From NCBI GenBank assembly GCA_001592805.2, contig CP051139.1, positions 682,001 to 746,000 of the forward strand: 64,000 bases of DNA, read 5' to 3'. The notes beneath the pieces are model-generated. The model worked only from the letters and a program-made list of their open reading frames with translations. It did no database searches and was not told the origin of the DNA. The DNA comes from Peltaster fructicola. Its lineage: Eukaryota > Ascomycota > Dothideomycetes. Every line of letters begins with the position of its first letter. The stretch's first letter is position 1. This document shows, one piece after another, positions 10,978 to 21,232 of this stretch. The translations under genes were made by a program, and so were the position numbers.

Positions 10978-11234
10978 GCTGCTGTTTAGCCACTGTCGTT
11001 AAGCGCAATGTTAGTGAACAAGGAAGTCGAGATGAAATGCGAAAGGTTTGAGCGTGAAACGATGATGGAATGGTCTGGTCTAGACAAGAAGAAAGCATAC
11101 CTGATCAGATGTGTGACTTCCGAGTCTACTTACAGCAAGTACAATGTTAGCACAAGATTGTCGTTGCAACTGCTGATTCATTCGTTGACGCTCAAAAATG
11201 CTGGATCAAGGCTTTCGTGCCGAAGCTTCCTGCT

Positions 11235-14200
11235 TCATCTGTGTCGTCCAGAGACGATCCCGTGCTTTTGCAGCATATCCCATTGCCATACTTTTCCGGA
11301 TTCATCACCTGTATACACCGCATGCGCCATCGGGAGGATAGCCGTGATTGAGGCCGCGATATTGCCACCATCTTCTCGTGTAGCATCAGTGTGGTTTAGT
11401 CGATTCACAAGCTGCAGATGCCAAGAACCATCGGAGAGCGACGTGAGGCTCCAAACGTTGACAACGCCATTCGTGTGGCCAGTAAAGAGCAGCTCTTGCT
11501 CGACCCATTCGTTATGTGCGCCCTCATAGAAAGCGCAGCTCGTTGTTTCATCATCTCTAGTGTCGCACACTCGTTGCTGCAGCAAGAGACGGCCATTAAG
11601 GGAGTACAGCAGCACATCAGGACCACGGCATAATGCAATGTGGCCACTTAAGCTGCTTACACGAGCTGCCTGGATGAGTCCGCTGCCTGCTGGAGCAAGC
11701 ACTCGCAGACAATCGTGTCGGTTGAGATCCCACAACAACACCTGTCCATCATCAGATGCTGATAGTAATGTGCTGAACACTCTGCTCGCAGTCAGAAGTG
11801 TGATGCGACTTCGGTGACCAAACAGGTTCGCCAGAGACTGCATCTCGATCCAATCTTTACTTGCGGTGATGGCCCAGATTGCTATGATACTATCGTCGCC
11901 TGCTGTGATCAGTGTCTTACTGTCCACAAACATCGCCTGAGCAATACCACCAATGTGCGTATGCTCATACATGCCGACGATGCGCTTTGTATTGGCAGAG
12001 AGGAACCTAATGCTGTCGTCTGGCAGTTTCCAGTGTACGAACCTATCGCAGTTGGGAAGCATGTTGAGCTTTCCAGGACCAGAGCACAGCAATCGTTCTT
12101 GCGCTTGCGAGTAAGTGAGCTCGACAACCTTTTCGTTACTTTCGAACAGTGGCGCCGAGAGTCTGACCAAAGATTCGACGTGTGCATCGAGTCTGCTGGA
12201 AGTCAATCTCTCCTCATCTCTGGCAGGGTGTGGACGATGGAAAACTTGATGTGGAGTCTGACCAAACGAATGGATGATGCCAATTGTTGCGAGACGTTCC
12301 ACAGGATCGTCAATGGTGTCGAGGTCCTTCGCGCCTCCATACGAGAGATGTTGAAACACATTCGTTGCTGCAACGGCGGCCTCGCCTCGCTGCTGGAAGC
12401 CAAATATCAAATCGATCCAGTGATGCAGATGTTGACTGACGTAAGGAGACTCCAGGGCTTCCCTGTGCTTTCTTATGAAGAGATGTGGGTCACCTTTCGC
12501 CCATCGTGGCAGTACAACATCATTCACTACACCGCCATTGCCTTGCTTAGTACCGAAGTCGTAGTGGTTGACATTCGTCAAGAACTCTGGCAAGTAGAAG
12601 AATTCTGGAGTCAACTCACGCACATCACTCATGTTGTCCCGCGACGCTGAGAGCCATGTCTTGCCGATGGAGTCAAACAGACGGTCAGCGTGATCGAAGC
12701 TACCTCCTTGTAGCAGCAGATAAGACTGTACGAAGGGCTGTAGTCGGATGAGGTAGGAGCTGACAATCATGGCAGATGAATAGTGTGTACCATAGTTGAA
12801 AGCGGGTGCATTCTGATCGCTCATCTCAGCGAACTGCTTGTAACGATCCTTGAACTCTGCTTCTCGAGCTGCTGATTGGCAACCCATTGGTTTGGAGAAG
12901 TCCCGGAAGGTCTTGGGATCGGTCAGATCAAGCTCTTCGCTGTCGTAATCTGCTAAGACCCATGGAAACACCGGATATTGAGTGAGGTCATTGAAGGTAC
13001 GGCCGGCCATAGTGTTGACTAGCATGAGATACTGAAAGTTCGACATCTCTCCTTTGACCCATTTCTTTGTCGCTGCATGTGTTGCAGCGCCAGAGAACAC
13101 TGTCGCAAAGCGCGATCCGATAGATGCTGGAGCTTCCTCTGGATTGCGTAGGTTGTCCAATCGCCAAGCATCTTCACTTGCCACTGTTGTGGTTCCGTGT
13201 ACTTGCGGAGCACGGCTTACCACCGTATTGTACAAGTCGTCTCTTATTCTCGGAGTCAAACAAGTGAGAAGATAGCTTCTGCCGTCAGTGAAGAAGACCT
13301 CTAAGGACACATCTCGGAGCAAAAAGCGCTTCTTCGATATGCTCAGGACTTCGGTCCAGGTCCAGTGTCGAGTGACCTGATCGCTGCTGTTGTGCTTGAT
13401 GCGCTGGACGCCCACGTCTTTACCAGATATCAGCTGCAGATACGGGTCACGTTCATCGTCTGGGGCCTGTGAGACGCTGACGATCTCGCCATCAGAGCGC
13501 TGGAAGTAATTGTCTTGCAGATAGAGGCACTTCTTGCCAATCACGAGCAAGCCCTCGCATGCTTCCAGACCCACGATCCGAGAAATGTTGTACAGCTGCT
13601 GAACCACATCACCTCGCTGCAAGCTGGTCAAGACTTTGCGATTCTTGTCTTCGAGCAGACCGTCCTCGTCTTCCCTCGGATCCTCAACCATTTCGAACTC
13701 TCCTTCCAAGAGCTTTGCATCTGCGGTTGACAGTCGTCTTGATTCATCTTGTCGCTTGCCGTCGTCGAACGAGCCGTCTATAGCAGGAGAGAAGGATTTG
13801 GCTGACATGATGTCCTGCGAAAGCCTAGGGATCTCCGTGTTGACAGTCAGTTTGCCTGTCGATGCTGGAGTAGATGTCTTCCGCTTTGGCTGGAAGCTCT
13901 CTTTACGTGCATGTCTGTCCTTGAGAGTTCGCATACGCATGCGATTAAGTCCTTCTGTCTCATCGAGCCGCCACTTAGGCACATCCTCACTGGGCGAAGG
14001 ACCGCATGGTTGCGATAGTTGTCTCTCTAGCTTGCCGAGAATGCTGATAATGTGATTTACACTCTGCTGATGATCCTGAAGAGCTCGCTGCGACTTCAAT
14101 CGTTCTTGGGCATGCACATTCGATCGCCAGTGAGTTGTCGATGTCTCGTAGCGATGTATGAACTGATCGGTTGCGCTTTCTTCGGAATGCCACAGTCTAA

Positions 14201-17200
14201 GCTTTTCTCGACGTTTGCTCAGCCGTGATCTTGCAGTCTCTTCGTTTCTTCGATTCTCCTCATTGACAAAGTCGGCCCATGGCTTGGCAAGGGCCTCGAT
14301 GAAGACAGTATCAAGGTCAGCACGGTGGCGATCGACCCAGCCGATGAAGTCTTTGTCGTCCAGCGAGATGAGTTTCATGAAACCTGTAGACAGGTGACGC
14401 TGGTCTGCTGCTACGGAGTAGGTAAGCAATGTTGCGGTTTCCGTCGGCTTCTGCATTAGGATCGCACGCCAGAGACTGGTTGCAGCATATCTGACCAGCT
14501 GCATCTGTGATGTGAGCTTGAGGTAGAGTAAGAAGCATATTAGACGAGTGAAGAGAGTCTCCTGGTTGTCTGATGAAAACAGAATAGTCTGCCAGTAGCT
14601 CATCTGTTGCAGGAAGTGGACAGTGCCTGGTTCGTCTATGGATTCGTCAAGCTCTGATAGTCTCAGCAATGTTACTCGGAGGAATACAATCCGCATTGAG
14701 TTTACAGCCTGAGAACACAGACGCACAGTCTTGAGCTGGGCAAGCTGTGGCTGCTGTAGAAACTCTAGAGTCTTGCCCACAAAATCAATGACCGGTTGTG
14801 CTCCATCGATGAACCAGCCTTCGAAAACCGCTTCGGCCAAGTGTAAGCAGTATCGACCGAGATTCGTTAGCACCTTCGTGTCTTCGAACAAACCTGGGTA
14901 AAGCTGTAAGTGCATCCAGAGCTGTGACAGAGTGTGCACAATCAGATATGACTCGAAGTATGCTTGATGCTCTCTGAAACCTGGTGGAACTTTCTGGAAT
15001 AGGCCAACTCCATTAAAGTCCTTCTTGTTGCATATCTGGTCGATGAATAGATCGACCACAAGCTCCATCAGGGATTCTACCATTGAGTTACCGACGTTCA
15101 GCTTGACTGGCTCTTTGGTCTGTGGTGAGATTGGTGGGCTGAAGCGTGTTGTCGGGAGAGTCGTCTTGCCGTTGGACGATGAGACGAGTACGAAGGATGA
15201 GAGCCGACGAGGCGCAAGAGCTATCCTTCGCCCGCCAGGTGAAGGTGTTCTCTCTACTCTGTCAATTGTGAGGCTACGCACCGATGGCGGACGCTCCCCG
15301 ACAGAGTTGGAGTGAGGCCGCATCACGACTTCTTCGCCGTTGAAGGACAGGCTGTCCTTATCAGCCTGCATCTCTGTATCCGCAGCAAGCCTGTCAGATC
15401 CTACCACAACAGGATAAAGCACAAACAGAAGCTCTTGTGCATAACGAGACGAATTCGCAAACTCTCGGAACGTCTGACTGCGGCTGAACAGCTCGCTCAG
15501 GAACCGGACCACGGTCGTCAAGATTTGTGCATCCGGTGAGGATGATTCGTCTCTCACGACATGTCGTAAGCCCGCCTCGAGCATCGACATGATAATCGGA
15601 AGCACATCGGAGTGTACTACTTTGTGATCTCCTTCGGTCCCCACTGCATCGTGTAGCTGCTCTACTGTCAACTTGCTTTCCACTGGCATTCTCGCCAGTC
15701 TTTGTCCGAAGAGTATAGCGAATAGCAGTGCCCAAAGCTCAGAGTATCGCCAATAGCTCTTTGCTCGTACTTTGAGAGCTTGAAATCCGCCGTTTTTATC
15801 GACGAATGGATGCTTGAACTCGGCGCCAAGCATGACGAGAGCATGACAGATGATCTTCGTTACCTGGATGATCACTTTGGGATCGTTTTCGGCCAGTAAG
15901 TGAGACATCCACCTCGTTGGTACAGCCTTCACGAAGCGGCGTATTGGAAGACTGCTGCGAGGGTCACAGAGCGTATCAGTCAGCAGCGTCAAGACATGCA
16001 GCGCGAGCTGTTGTCGAGTCAGAGCTGCTCTCGAGACTGTTTCAGACGGCGTGCTAGGACGTGACATTCGCCGTCTGTCCGGCCACGATGCAGCGTGCTG
16101 TCTGATCCGCACAACGCTTGCCATCTGTCGTATCGGTCGTTGACTGATAGCTCTCTCATCGTGGAAGCCATAAGCCACAAACATGGCAAGATCTTTGTAT
16201 GCATTGCTGGAAGCTGGGCTGTCCATCAGAGCATTCAGAGCTGTTATGAGCTGTTCTGCAGCCCTAGCTTCGAAGTCCTCCGTCTTGAGAGCATCGATCA
16301 TTCGCTTGACAATTCTCATCCTGTTCAGGCGCTTATAGTTGAAGGCACTATGCTGATTACGCAAGACAAAGTGTGCGAACTGTGCATAATAGAGATCAAT
16401 AGTCTTGCTATCACATCGTCGCCATGTGTCGAAGTCGATCAGCAACACTCTGTATGCCATCGGATTTACGATCATGGACCGCTCTGGTGCAGCTGAGTCC
16501 CAGCCTATCGCCTCTAAGATTACAGCCAACAGCTCGTATGGCATTGTCTGTCTGTCTTCGAAGGATAGCTGGGTCATTTGTGTAAGGTTTGTGGCAGTCG
16601 TTGTTGCTCCTGACTCAAAGCCAAGCTTCTGCCGTATCACAAGGGCCAGCACAGCATAACCATTGCTCTTCTCCATAGCTTCACTGATACGCCAGTTATC
16701 TTTGACGCACTCGAAGAATATCCTAACACTCAGGAGAAAGGCCTGCTTGGTTGTAGCAGACTCTAACAGCTTGTACAGCAGTGGTATGCTGCCAGCCAGA
16801 CGCCAGCTTGCGTCGTCCAAAGACAACGGTAAATTGACGGTCGGATCTCCAGTCAGTGCTGCCGTTCCATAGGATCGAGATATTGCATCGTTAATCGATG
16901 GCACGGCACCGTTGAGGGCGATAGTGGTCACCTTCTGTGCCAATTGAGCAAACCGGATCTGCGCCTTGCGATCAAGCTCGCCTCGTGAAAGGGCATTAGA
17001 GCTCTTTCTGCCATCGATATGCAGTACAGACTTCGCTGAGAAGTCGAAGTATATCTTAGATTCTGATATGACCTCACTGGATCTATGCTCTGTAGCCTGG
17101 TTGATGTCCGATGGCTCCGACTTATCTGGGTGTAAAAGGTCGTTGTACCGCTGCAACTCGGCGGATGCTTTATAAGTCAGCAACGGACCCAGACAGTCCT

Positions 17201-18689
17201 GGAAGTTGCCGGTGTATCTTGGACCAAGTCTTCTCTGTACAGCGATGAACTCGTCTGTCAATGGCATTTGAAACAGATGTGCACCTGCCAAAGACCAACT
17301 CGAGTGTACTTGATCACGTCCTGATTTCGTTGTAAGATCTCGAGGTGTGCCCAAAAAGATCTGTGTCGGGAGTGGTCGGTGTGGCGCAGTGCGATCTGGT
17401 TGTGGCGCCTCCGGATAGGCACACTTGACCTGCTCAGCGAACTCGCCGTCTACGAAGAGCATAGCAGGACTCTGTCGTGGGTCTTGTGTCGCTCTTCTGT
17501 GCACAACTGCAATGTGATACCATTGGCCTTGCGAGAAGCCCGTTGACTTGAAGCGAACACTAGGACGTGAAGATCGGAGTGATGTCTGCAAGATTAGATG
17601 ATGGCTATCCTTTTCAAGGTACACCAGTACGAAACATGACTGGCTGGCATCGAAGGCGCCGAACAGCGTGGTATGGTGGTCTGCATCGAACCGATCAAAT
17701 CGGACCCATAACGACAGTGTGTAGCCTGTGGTTGGAGGGAAGTTCTTCGGTAGACTCGGCAGCTCTAAGGCACTGTGTCCATGCTGCGCAAGATCGAAAT
17801 GAATCGACGCCGGCTCTTTGGAGCGCTGCAACAACTTCAAGAGGAGCGAACGGCTGCGTTCCAAAGTACGGGCTTGCTTAAAGAGCGTTGCCACATCTTC
17901 AAGATTGTGCAGCCCAAATTGTGAGATGCTCTGATAGATTTGTGCCAAGCAGTCGCTCCACTCATCCGAGTCGTGATCTTGCAAGGCCTGCAGAAACAGC
18001 ACATTTTCGACTCTTGTATCCCACAATCGCATCTGGTTGCCTGTGTGCGAAGCAACTGATCGTCGAACAGCCTGTAGATATGGAAGTAGCGTGGCTCTAT
18101 CAGCTGGCTCGTTTGTCTGTATAGCAAGTCTGATTAATATGGCAGCAACTTCCTCATGTTGAAATGTGATCTCTGTGGTACTCTGCTCGTACTCTGTAGC
18201 TGCTATGATGGTCATGAGCGTGCTACATATTTGCTGTAAGCTCCTCGTTCGGTGTTCGACATCTTGCATCTGCGTGAGTCTGTGGTGTAAGTTTGTTAAG
18301 CACTCCTCGAGCTCCCGCCAGCCATGCAGTCGGGTTGAGAAGTATCTGAGGTTGCCATCATGTTCGTCAAGAGCCTGTATAAGCAACAAGCATACCGTGT
18401 GAAGCGTGCTCAACGAGTCGGATCTTTCGGCGAGAGTGTAAAGAAATGATGAGATCAACTCGAAGCCACCACATCGTCGGAACGTGTCTTTCGTTGCAAG
18501 ACTCTCCGAGACCTGGACTCGAAGCTCTTGTAAGATCGGGTCCAAATTCGTGTTCTTGTCTTTGAGAGTTTTAGGGTCAAGCTGTTGAATCAGCTTCGCT
18601 ATGGTGGACGCCTGCTCATCGGCCGTTAGTCCTCGCGATGCCACAGTCGACGACCTCGCTCGCCCTTCGCGGCCAGTCTGGTTGGCCAT
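11235..18689 (-). CDS. BEACH domain and WD40 repeat protein (Beige/LYST/Bph1-like)
   Basis: A 2484-residue single-exon gene. The frame stays open 30 nt further upstream, but the first ATG is at 18689 (MANQTGREG). Domain order is that of the BEACH family: N-terminal helical/armadillo-like region, a concanavalin-like lectin domain at about 300-490 (GYTLSLWVRFDRFD; FVDGEFAEQVK), a long helical region, a PH-BEACH domain at about 1690-1830 (EACEGLLVIGKKCLYLQDN), the BEACH domain at about 1875-2165 (SNFQYLMLVNTMAGRTFND; YPVFPWVLADY; KDLDTIDDP), and WD40 repeats to the end (LTASRVFSTLLSASDDGQV). The family acts in membrane traffic and vesicle or vacuole sizing. The low-complexity segment at about 1560-1680 is probably a linker. 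Confidence in the family is very high. Confidence 0.95.
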   Translation of the reverse strand: MANQTGREGRARSSTVASRGLTADEQASTIAKLIQQLDPKTLKDKNTNLDPILQELRVQVSESLATKDTFRRCGGFELISSFLYTLAERSDSLSTLHTVCLLLIQALDEHDGNLRYFSTRLHGWRELEECLTNLHHRLTQMQDVEHRTRSLQQICSTLMTIIAATEYEQSTTEITFQHEEVAAILIRLAIQTNEPADRATLLPYLQAVRRSVASHTGNQMRLWDTRVENVLFLQALQDHDSDEWSDCLAQIYQSISQFGLHNLEDVATLFKQARTLERSRSLLLKLLQRSKEPASIHFDLAQHGHSALELPSLPKNFPPTTGYTLSLWVRFDRFDADHHTTLFGAFDASQSCFVLVYLEKDSHHLILQTSLRSSRPSVRFKSTGFSQGQWYHIAVVHRRATQDPRQSPAMLFVDGEFAEQVKCAYPEAPQPDRTAPHRPLPTQIFLGTPRDLTTKSGRDQVHSSWSLAGAHLFQMPLTDEFIAVQRRLGPRYTGNFQDCLGPLLTYKASAELQRYNDLLHPDKSEPSDINQATEHRSSEVISESKIYFDFSAKSVLHIDGRKSSNALSRGELDRKAQIRFAQLAQKVTTIALNGAVPSINDAISRSYGTAALTGDPTVNLPLSLDDASWRLAGSIPLLYKLLESATTKQAFLLSVRIFFECVKDNWRISEAMEKSNGYAVLALVIRQKLGFESGATTTATNLTQMTQLSFEDRQTMPYELLAVILEAIGWDSAAPERSMIVNPMAYRVLLIDFDTWRRCDSKTIDLYYAQFAHFVLRNQHSAFNYKRLNRMRIVKRMIDALKTEDFEARAAEQLITALNALMDSPASSNAYKDLAMFVAYGFHDERAISQRPIRQMASVVRIRQHAASWPDRRRMSRPSTPSETVSRAALTRQQLALHVLTLLTDTLCDPRSSLPIRRFVKAVPTRWMSHLLAENDPKVIIQVTKIICHALVMLGAEFKHPFVDKNGGFQALKVRAKSYWRYSELWALLFAILFGQRLARMPVESKLTVEQLHDAVGTEGDHKVVHSDVLPIIMSMLEAGLRHVVRDESSSPDAQILTTVVRFLSELFSRSQTFREFANSSRYAQELLFVLYPVVVGSDRLAADTEMQADKDSLSFNGEEVVMRPHSNSVGERPPSVRSLTIDRVERTPSPGGRRIALAPRRLSSFVLVSSSNGKTTLPTTRFSPPISPQTKEPVKLNVGNSMVESLMELVVDLFIDQICNKKDFNGVGLFQKVPPGFREHQAYFESYLIVHTLSQLWMHLQLYPGLFEDTKVLTNLGRYCLHLAEAVFEGWFIDGAQPVIDFVGKTLEFLQQPQLAQLKTVRLCSQAVNSMRIVFLRVTLLRLSELDESIDEPGTVHFLQQMSYWQTILFSSDNQETLFTRLICFLLYLKLTSQMQLVRYAATSLWRAILMQKPTETATLLTYSVAADQRHLSTGFMKLISLDDKDFIGWVDRHRADLDTVFIEALAKPWADFVNEENRRNEETARSRLSKRREKLRLWHSEESATDQFIHRYETSTTHWRSNVHAQERLKSQRALQDHQQSVNHIISILGKLERQLSQPCGPSPSEDVPKWRLDETEGLNRMRMRTLKDRHARKESFQPKRKTSTPASTGKLTVNTEIPRLSQDIMSAKSFSPAIDGSFDDGKRQDESRRLSTADAKLLEGEFEMVEDPREDEDGLLEDKNRKVLTSLQRGDVVQQLYNISRIVGLEACEGLLVIGKKCLYLQDNYFQRSDGEIVSVSQAPDDERDPYLQLISGKDVGVQRIKHNSSDQVTRHWTWTEVLSISKKRFLLRDVSLEVFFTDGRSYLLTCLTPRIRDDLYNTVVSRAPQVHGTTTVASEDAWRLDNLRNPEEAPASIGSRFATVFSGAATHAATKKWVKGEMSNFQYLMLVNTMAGRTFNDLTQYPVFPWVLADYDSEELDLTDPKTFRDFSKPMGCQSAAREAEFKDRYKQFAEMSDQNAPAFNYGTHYSSAMIVSSYLIRLQPFVQSYLLLQGGSFDHADRLFDSIGKTWLSASRDNMSDVRELTPEFFYLPEFLTNVNHYDFGTKQGNGGVVNDVVLPRWAKGDPHLFIRKHREALESPYVSQHLHHWIDLIFGFQQRGEAAVAATNVFQHLSYGGAKDLDTIDDPVERLATIGIIHSFGQTPHQVFHRPHPARDEERLTSSRLDAHVESLVRLSAPLFESNEKVVELTYSQAQERLLCSGPGKLNMLPNCDRFVHWKLPDDSIRFLSANTKRIVGMYEHTHIGGIAQAMFVDSKTLITAGDDSIIAIWAITASKDWIEMQSLANLFGHRSRITLLTASRVFSTLLSASDDGQVLLWDLNRHDCLRVLAPAGSGLIQAARVSSLSGHIALCRGPDVLLYSLNGRLLLQQRVCDTRDDETTSCAFYEGAHNEWVEQELLFTGHTNGVVNVWSLTSLSDGSWHLQLVNRLNHTDATREDGGNIAASITAILPMAHAVYTGDESGKVWQWDMLQKHGIVSGRHR

Positions 18690-19212
18690 GACAGCGATCA
18701 GGTCTGAAGGTGTTGTCACAGACTAGACTCATGCTTGCATGAAGCTTGAGTTGTCGTAGGTCCTTGGTTGGAAGCCTGGGGCTGCGCAGGAATATGTGCA
18801 CGCTCCAGTCAATCCGTCATATCCAAGGCGCAGTGCTCGAGTCAAGGCGCGTAGACGACACGCAGCACACGTGATGCCCTCTCAGATAGCGGAATCGGGA
18901 TATGAAACAATGTGTCACGAATCGCTTCGACTCAGAATAGTGCACTGCGGGCGGCACCAGAAGCACGAGCCAGATATGACGCGGAGGTTGTCAGGCCGAT
19001 ACGGCAAGGCGCAATCCTCTATCACGCGCCCAAGCTGGAGCTGTAGCCTACCTGCCACCTTGATCATCAGCTTGTCTTCCTTCATCCTCTCTACCTCTTC
19101 TTATCACACAACACAGCTCACTCCCAGCTGTGTCCTCATCAAGCTCCCTTCTTCCATTGTCAAGTTTCCTCTGTACGTCGACGTATTCACTCGTTGACCA
19201 GCCACCTCCATC
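18690..19212. other. Divergent promoter region, BEACH gene / subtilase
   Basis: No gene. It separates the divergent BEACH and subtilase starts. Pyrimidine-rich stretches (TCCTTCATCCTCTCTACCTC at 19078-19097) just upstream of the subtilase ATG resemble the CT-rich leaders of highly expressed fungal genes. Confidence 0.6.
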
Positions 19213-20879
19213 ATGAGAGGCATCTTCGGCTTATCTCTGCTGCCTCTGCTGGCAGCAGCCTCGCCACTCCGCGAGACCAGCATCCATGGCGATGCTGCTC
19301 CAATAATCTCAGCTACGAACGCTCAGGAGATTGCTGATAACTACATTGTTGTCTTCAAGAAGCATGTCAACCACAACCTTGCCGTCGAGCACCACAGCTG
19401 GGTCAACGACCTGCATGTCAAGACTGAGCAGGTGAAGATGGATCTGAAGAAGAAGCGAGGTCTCAGCAGTGTGGAAGATGTCTTTGGAGGTCTCAAGCAC
19501 ACCTACAACATCGCTGGTAGCCTTCTCGGCTACGCAGGACACTTCGACGAGGCTGTCATCGAGCAGATCCGCCGACACCCAGATGTAAGTACTTCCATCA
19601 GACTAGGGATCTAGAATGGTTAGGAGTCATCCTGCTGCTCGTGGGCACCTTTGTCGTTGTCTCACCGACATACAGGACACATTACTGACTGGTCACGCGA
19701 CAGGTTGACTACATCGAGAAGGACCAGGAAGTGCACACTCTCGAGTCTCCCACCACCGAGAAGAACGCCCCATGGGGTCTTGCTCGTATCTCCCACCGTG
19801 ACAGCTTGAGCTTCGGCAGCTTCAACAAGTACCTCTACACCGAGGATGCTGGTGAGGGTGTTGATGTCTACGTCATTGACACCGGCACCAACGTCGACCA
19901 CGTCGACTTCGAGGGTCGTGCATCTTGGGGCAAGACTATCCCACAGGGTGACGCCGATGAGGACGGAAACGGACACGGAACTCACTGCTCAGGCACTGTT
20001 GCTGGCAAGAAGTACGGTGTTGCCAAGAAGGCCCACGTCAAGGCCGTGAAGGTGCTCCGCTCTAACGGCTCTGGCTCCATGTCCGATGTCGTCAAGGGTG
20101 TCGAATGGGCTGCCGAGTCCCACCTCGAGCAGGTGTCAATCGCAAAGAAGGGTAAGCGAAAGGGATTCAAGGGCTCTACAGCAAACATGAGCTTGGGTGG
20201 TGGCAAGTCAAACGCTCTTGACCAGACTGTCAACGCTGCGGTTGAGGCAGGTCTCCATTTCGCTGTCGCAGCCGGCAATGACAACGCCGACTCCTGCAAG
20301 TACTCTCCAGCAGCTGCTGCCAATGCTGTCACTGTCGGTGCTAGCACTCTTGCCGATGAGCGTGCATACTTCTCCAACTATGGAACGTGCAACGACATCT
20401 TCGCTCCAGGTCTCAACATCCAGTCTACCTGGATTGGCAGCAAGTACGCCGTCAACACCATCTCCGGTACATCCATGGCATCTCCACACATCGCTGGTCT
20501 GCTTGCCTACATGCTTTCTCTCCAGCCATCAAAGGACTCTGCATTTGCAGTCGCTGATATCACTCCAAAGAAGCTCAAGGCCAACTTGATCTCCATCGCC
20601 ACTGTTGGTGCTCTTACTGACGTCCCAAAGAACACCGCCAACATCCTCGCCTGGAACGGTGGTGGAAAGTCCAACTACAGCTCAATCATCGAGGATGGAG
20701 GTTACACTGTGAAGAACACTGCCTCAAAGGCATTCCTTGAGACTGAATGGGAAGAGATGGAGACTGTCGCCAAGAAAGCAGGTAGCCGTGTCGAGAGTGA
20801 GCTCGTGGACAGAATCGCTCAGCTCTCCGAGAAGATCGAGGAGCTCGAGGAAATCGTTCTCGAGAAGTTCGAGTTCTAG
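19213..20879 (+). CDS. PRB1: Cerevisin-type vacuolar subtilisin-like serine protease
   Basis: S8 peptidase of 515 residues. It has a signal peptide (IFGLSLLPLLAAASPL), an I9 inhibitor propeptide (about 40-130, YIVVFKKHVNHNLAVEHHSW to VDYIEKDQEV), then the mature protease. The catalytic triad is complete: Asp183 (VYVIDTGTN), His218 (GHGTHCSGTVAG) and Ser381 (GTSMASPHIAGL). The oxyanion Asn lies in VAAGNDNADSC. The intron is 19585-19703 (GTAAGT, ACTGAC, GACAG, 119 nt, long for this locus) and rejoins HPD to VDYIEKD. An acidic helical C-terminus (RIAQLSEKIEELEEIVLEKF) looks like a coiled coil. The family matures in the vacuole by removal of the propeptide. Orthologues are also known as allergens in other fungi. 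Confidence 0.96.
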
Positions 20880-21128
20880 ACGATAGCATAGCAGTCTAGA
20901 GATACATCGAGTCCATCACTCAATTGGATATGAGTGGCAGTGATAGCATTAGCATTGCTGTTTATGTACAGCTAGCTTCAGGACAGTCAAGGAATCATTA
21001 TCGTTTACACAGGCGTCGGAAATAATGCTGTTCGATTGAGTGTCTCCACCAATAGATCGCACCACTTGAAACAATACGACGATCTTACATCGTATCTGCT
21101 CGCAGAGTTCAGCTCAGGATCGTCTCTT
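20880..21128. other. 3' region of the subtilase
   Basis: No gene. It holds the probable 3' UTR of the subtilase and the distal promoter of the epimerase-like gene. Confidence 0.5.
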
Positions 21129-21171
21129 GGATTGTTAAGCATGTAGATGAGCAGGTGGATTGTTAAGCATG
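21129..21171 (+). repeat. Perfect 15-bp direct repeat in a promoter
   Basis: GGATTGTTAAGCATG occurs at 21129-21143 and again at 21157-21171, start to start 28 bp, just upstream of the TATA box of the epimerase-like gene. Spacing is close to three helical turns. A duplicated transcription factor site is the simplest reading (inference). Confidence 0.75.
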
Positions 21172-21180
21172 GCTCGTGGT

Positions 21181-21187
21181 TATATAA
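21181..21187 (+). promoter_or_regulatory. TATA box of the epimerase-like gene
   Basis: TATATAA, 45 bp before the ATG at 21233 and immediately after the 15-bp direct repeats. Confidence 0.6.
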
Positions 21188-21232
21188 TGCTCCTCGACGA
21201 GCTCCTTGCCTCAAACATCTTGAGCAGCAACG

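Noticed and set aside
18690-18719. Upstream extension of the BEACH protein by ten codons
   Set aside because: It would start with GTG. The first ATG is at 18689.
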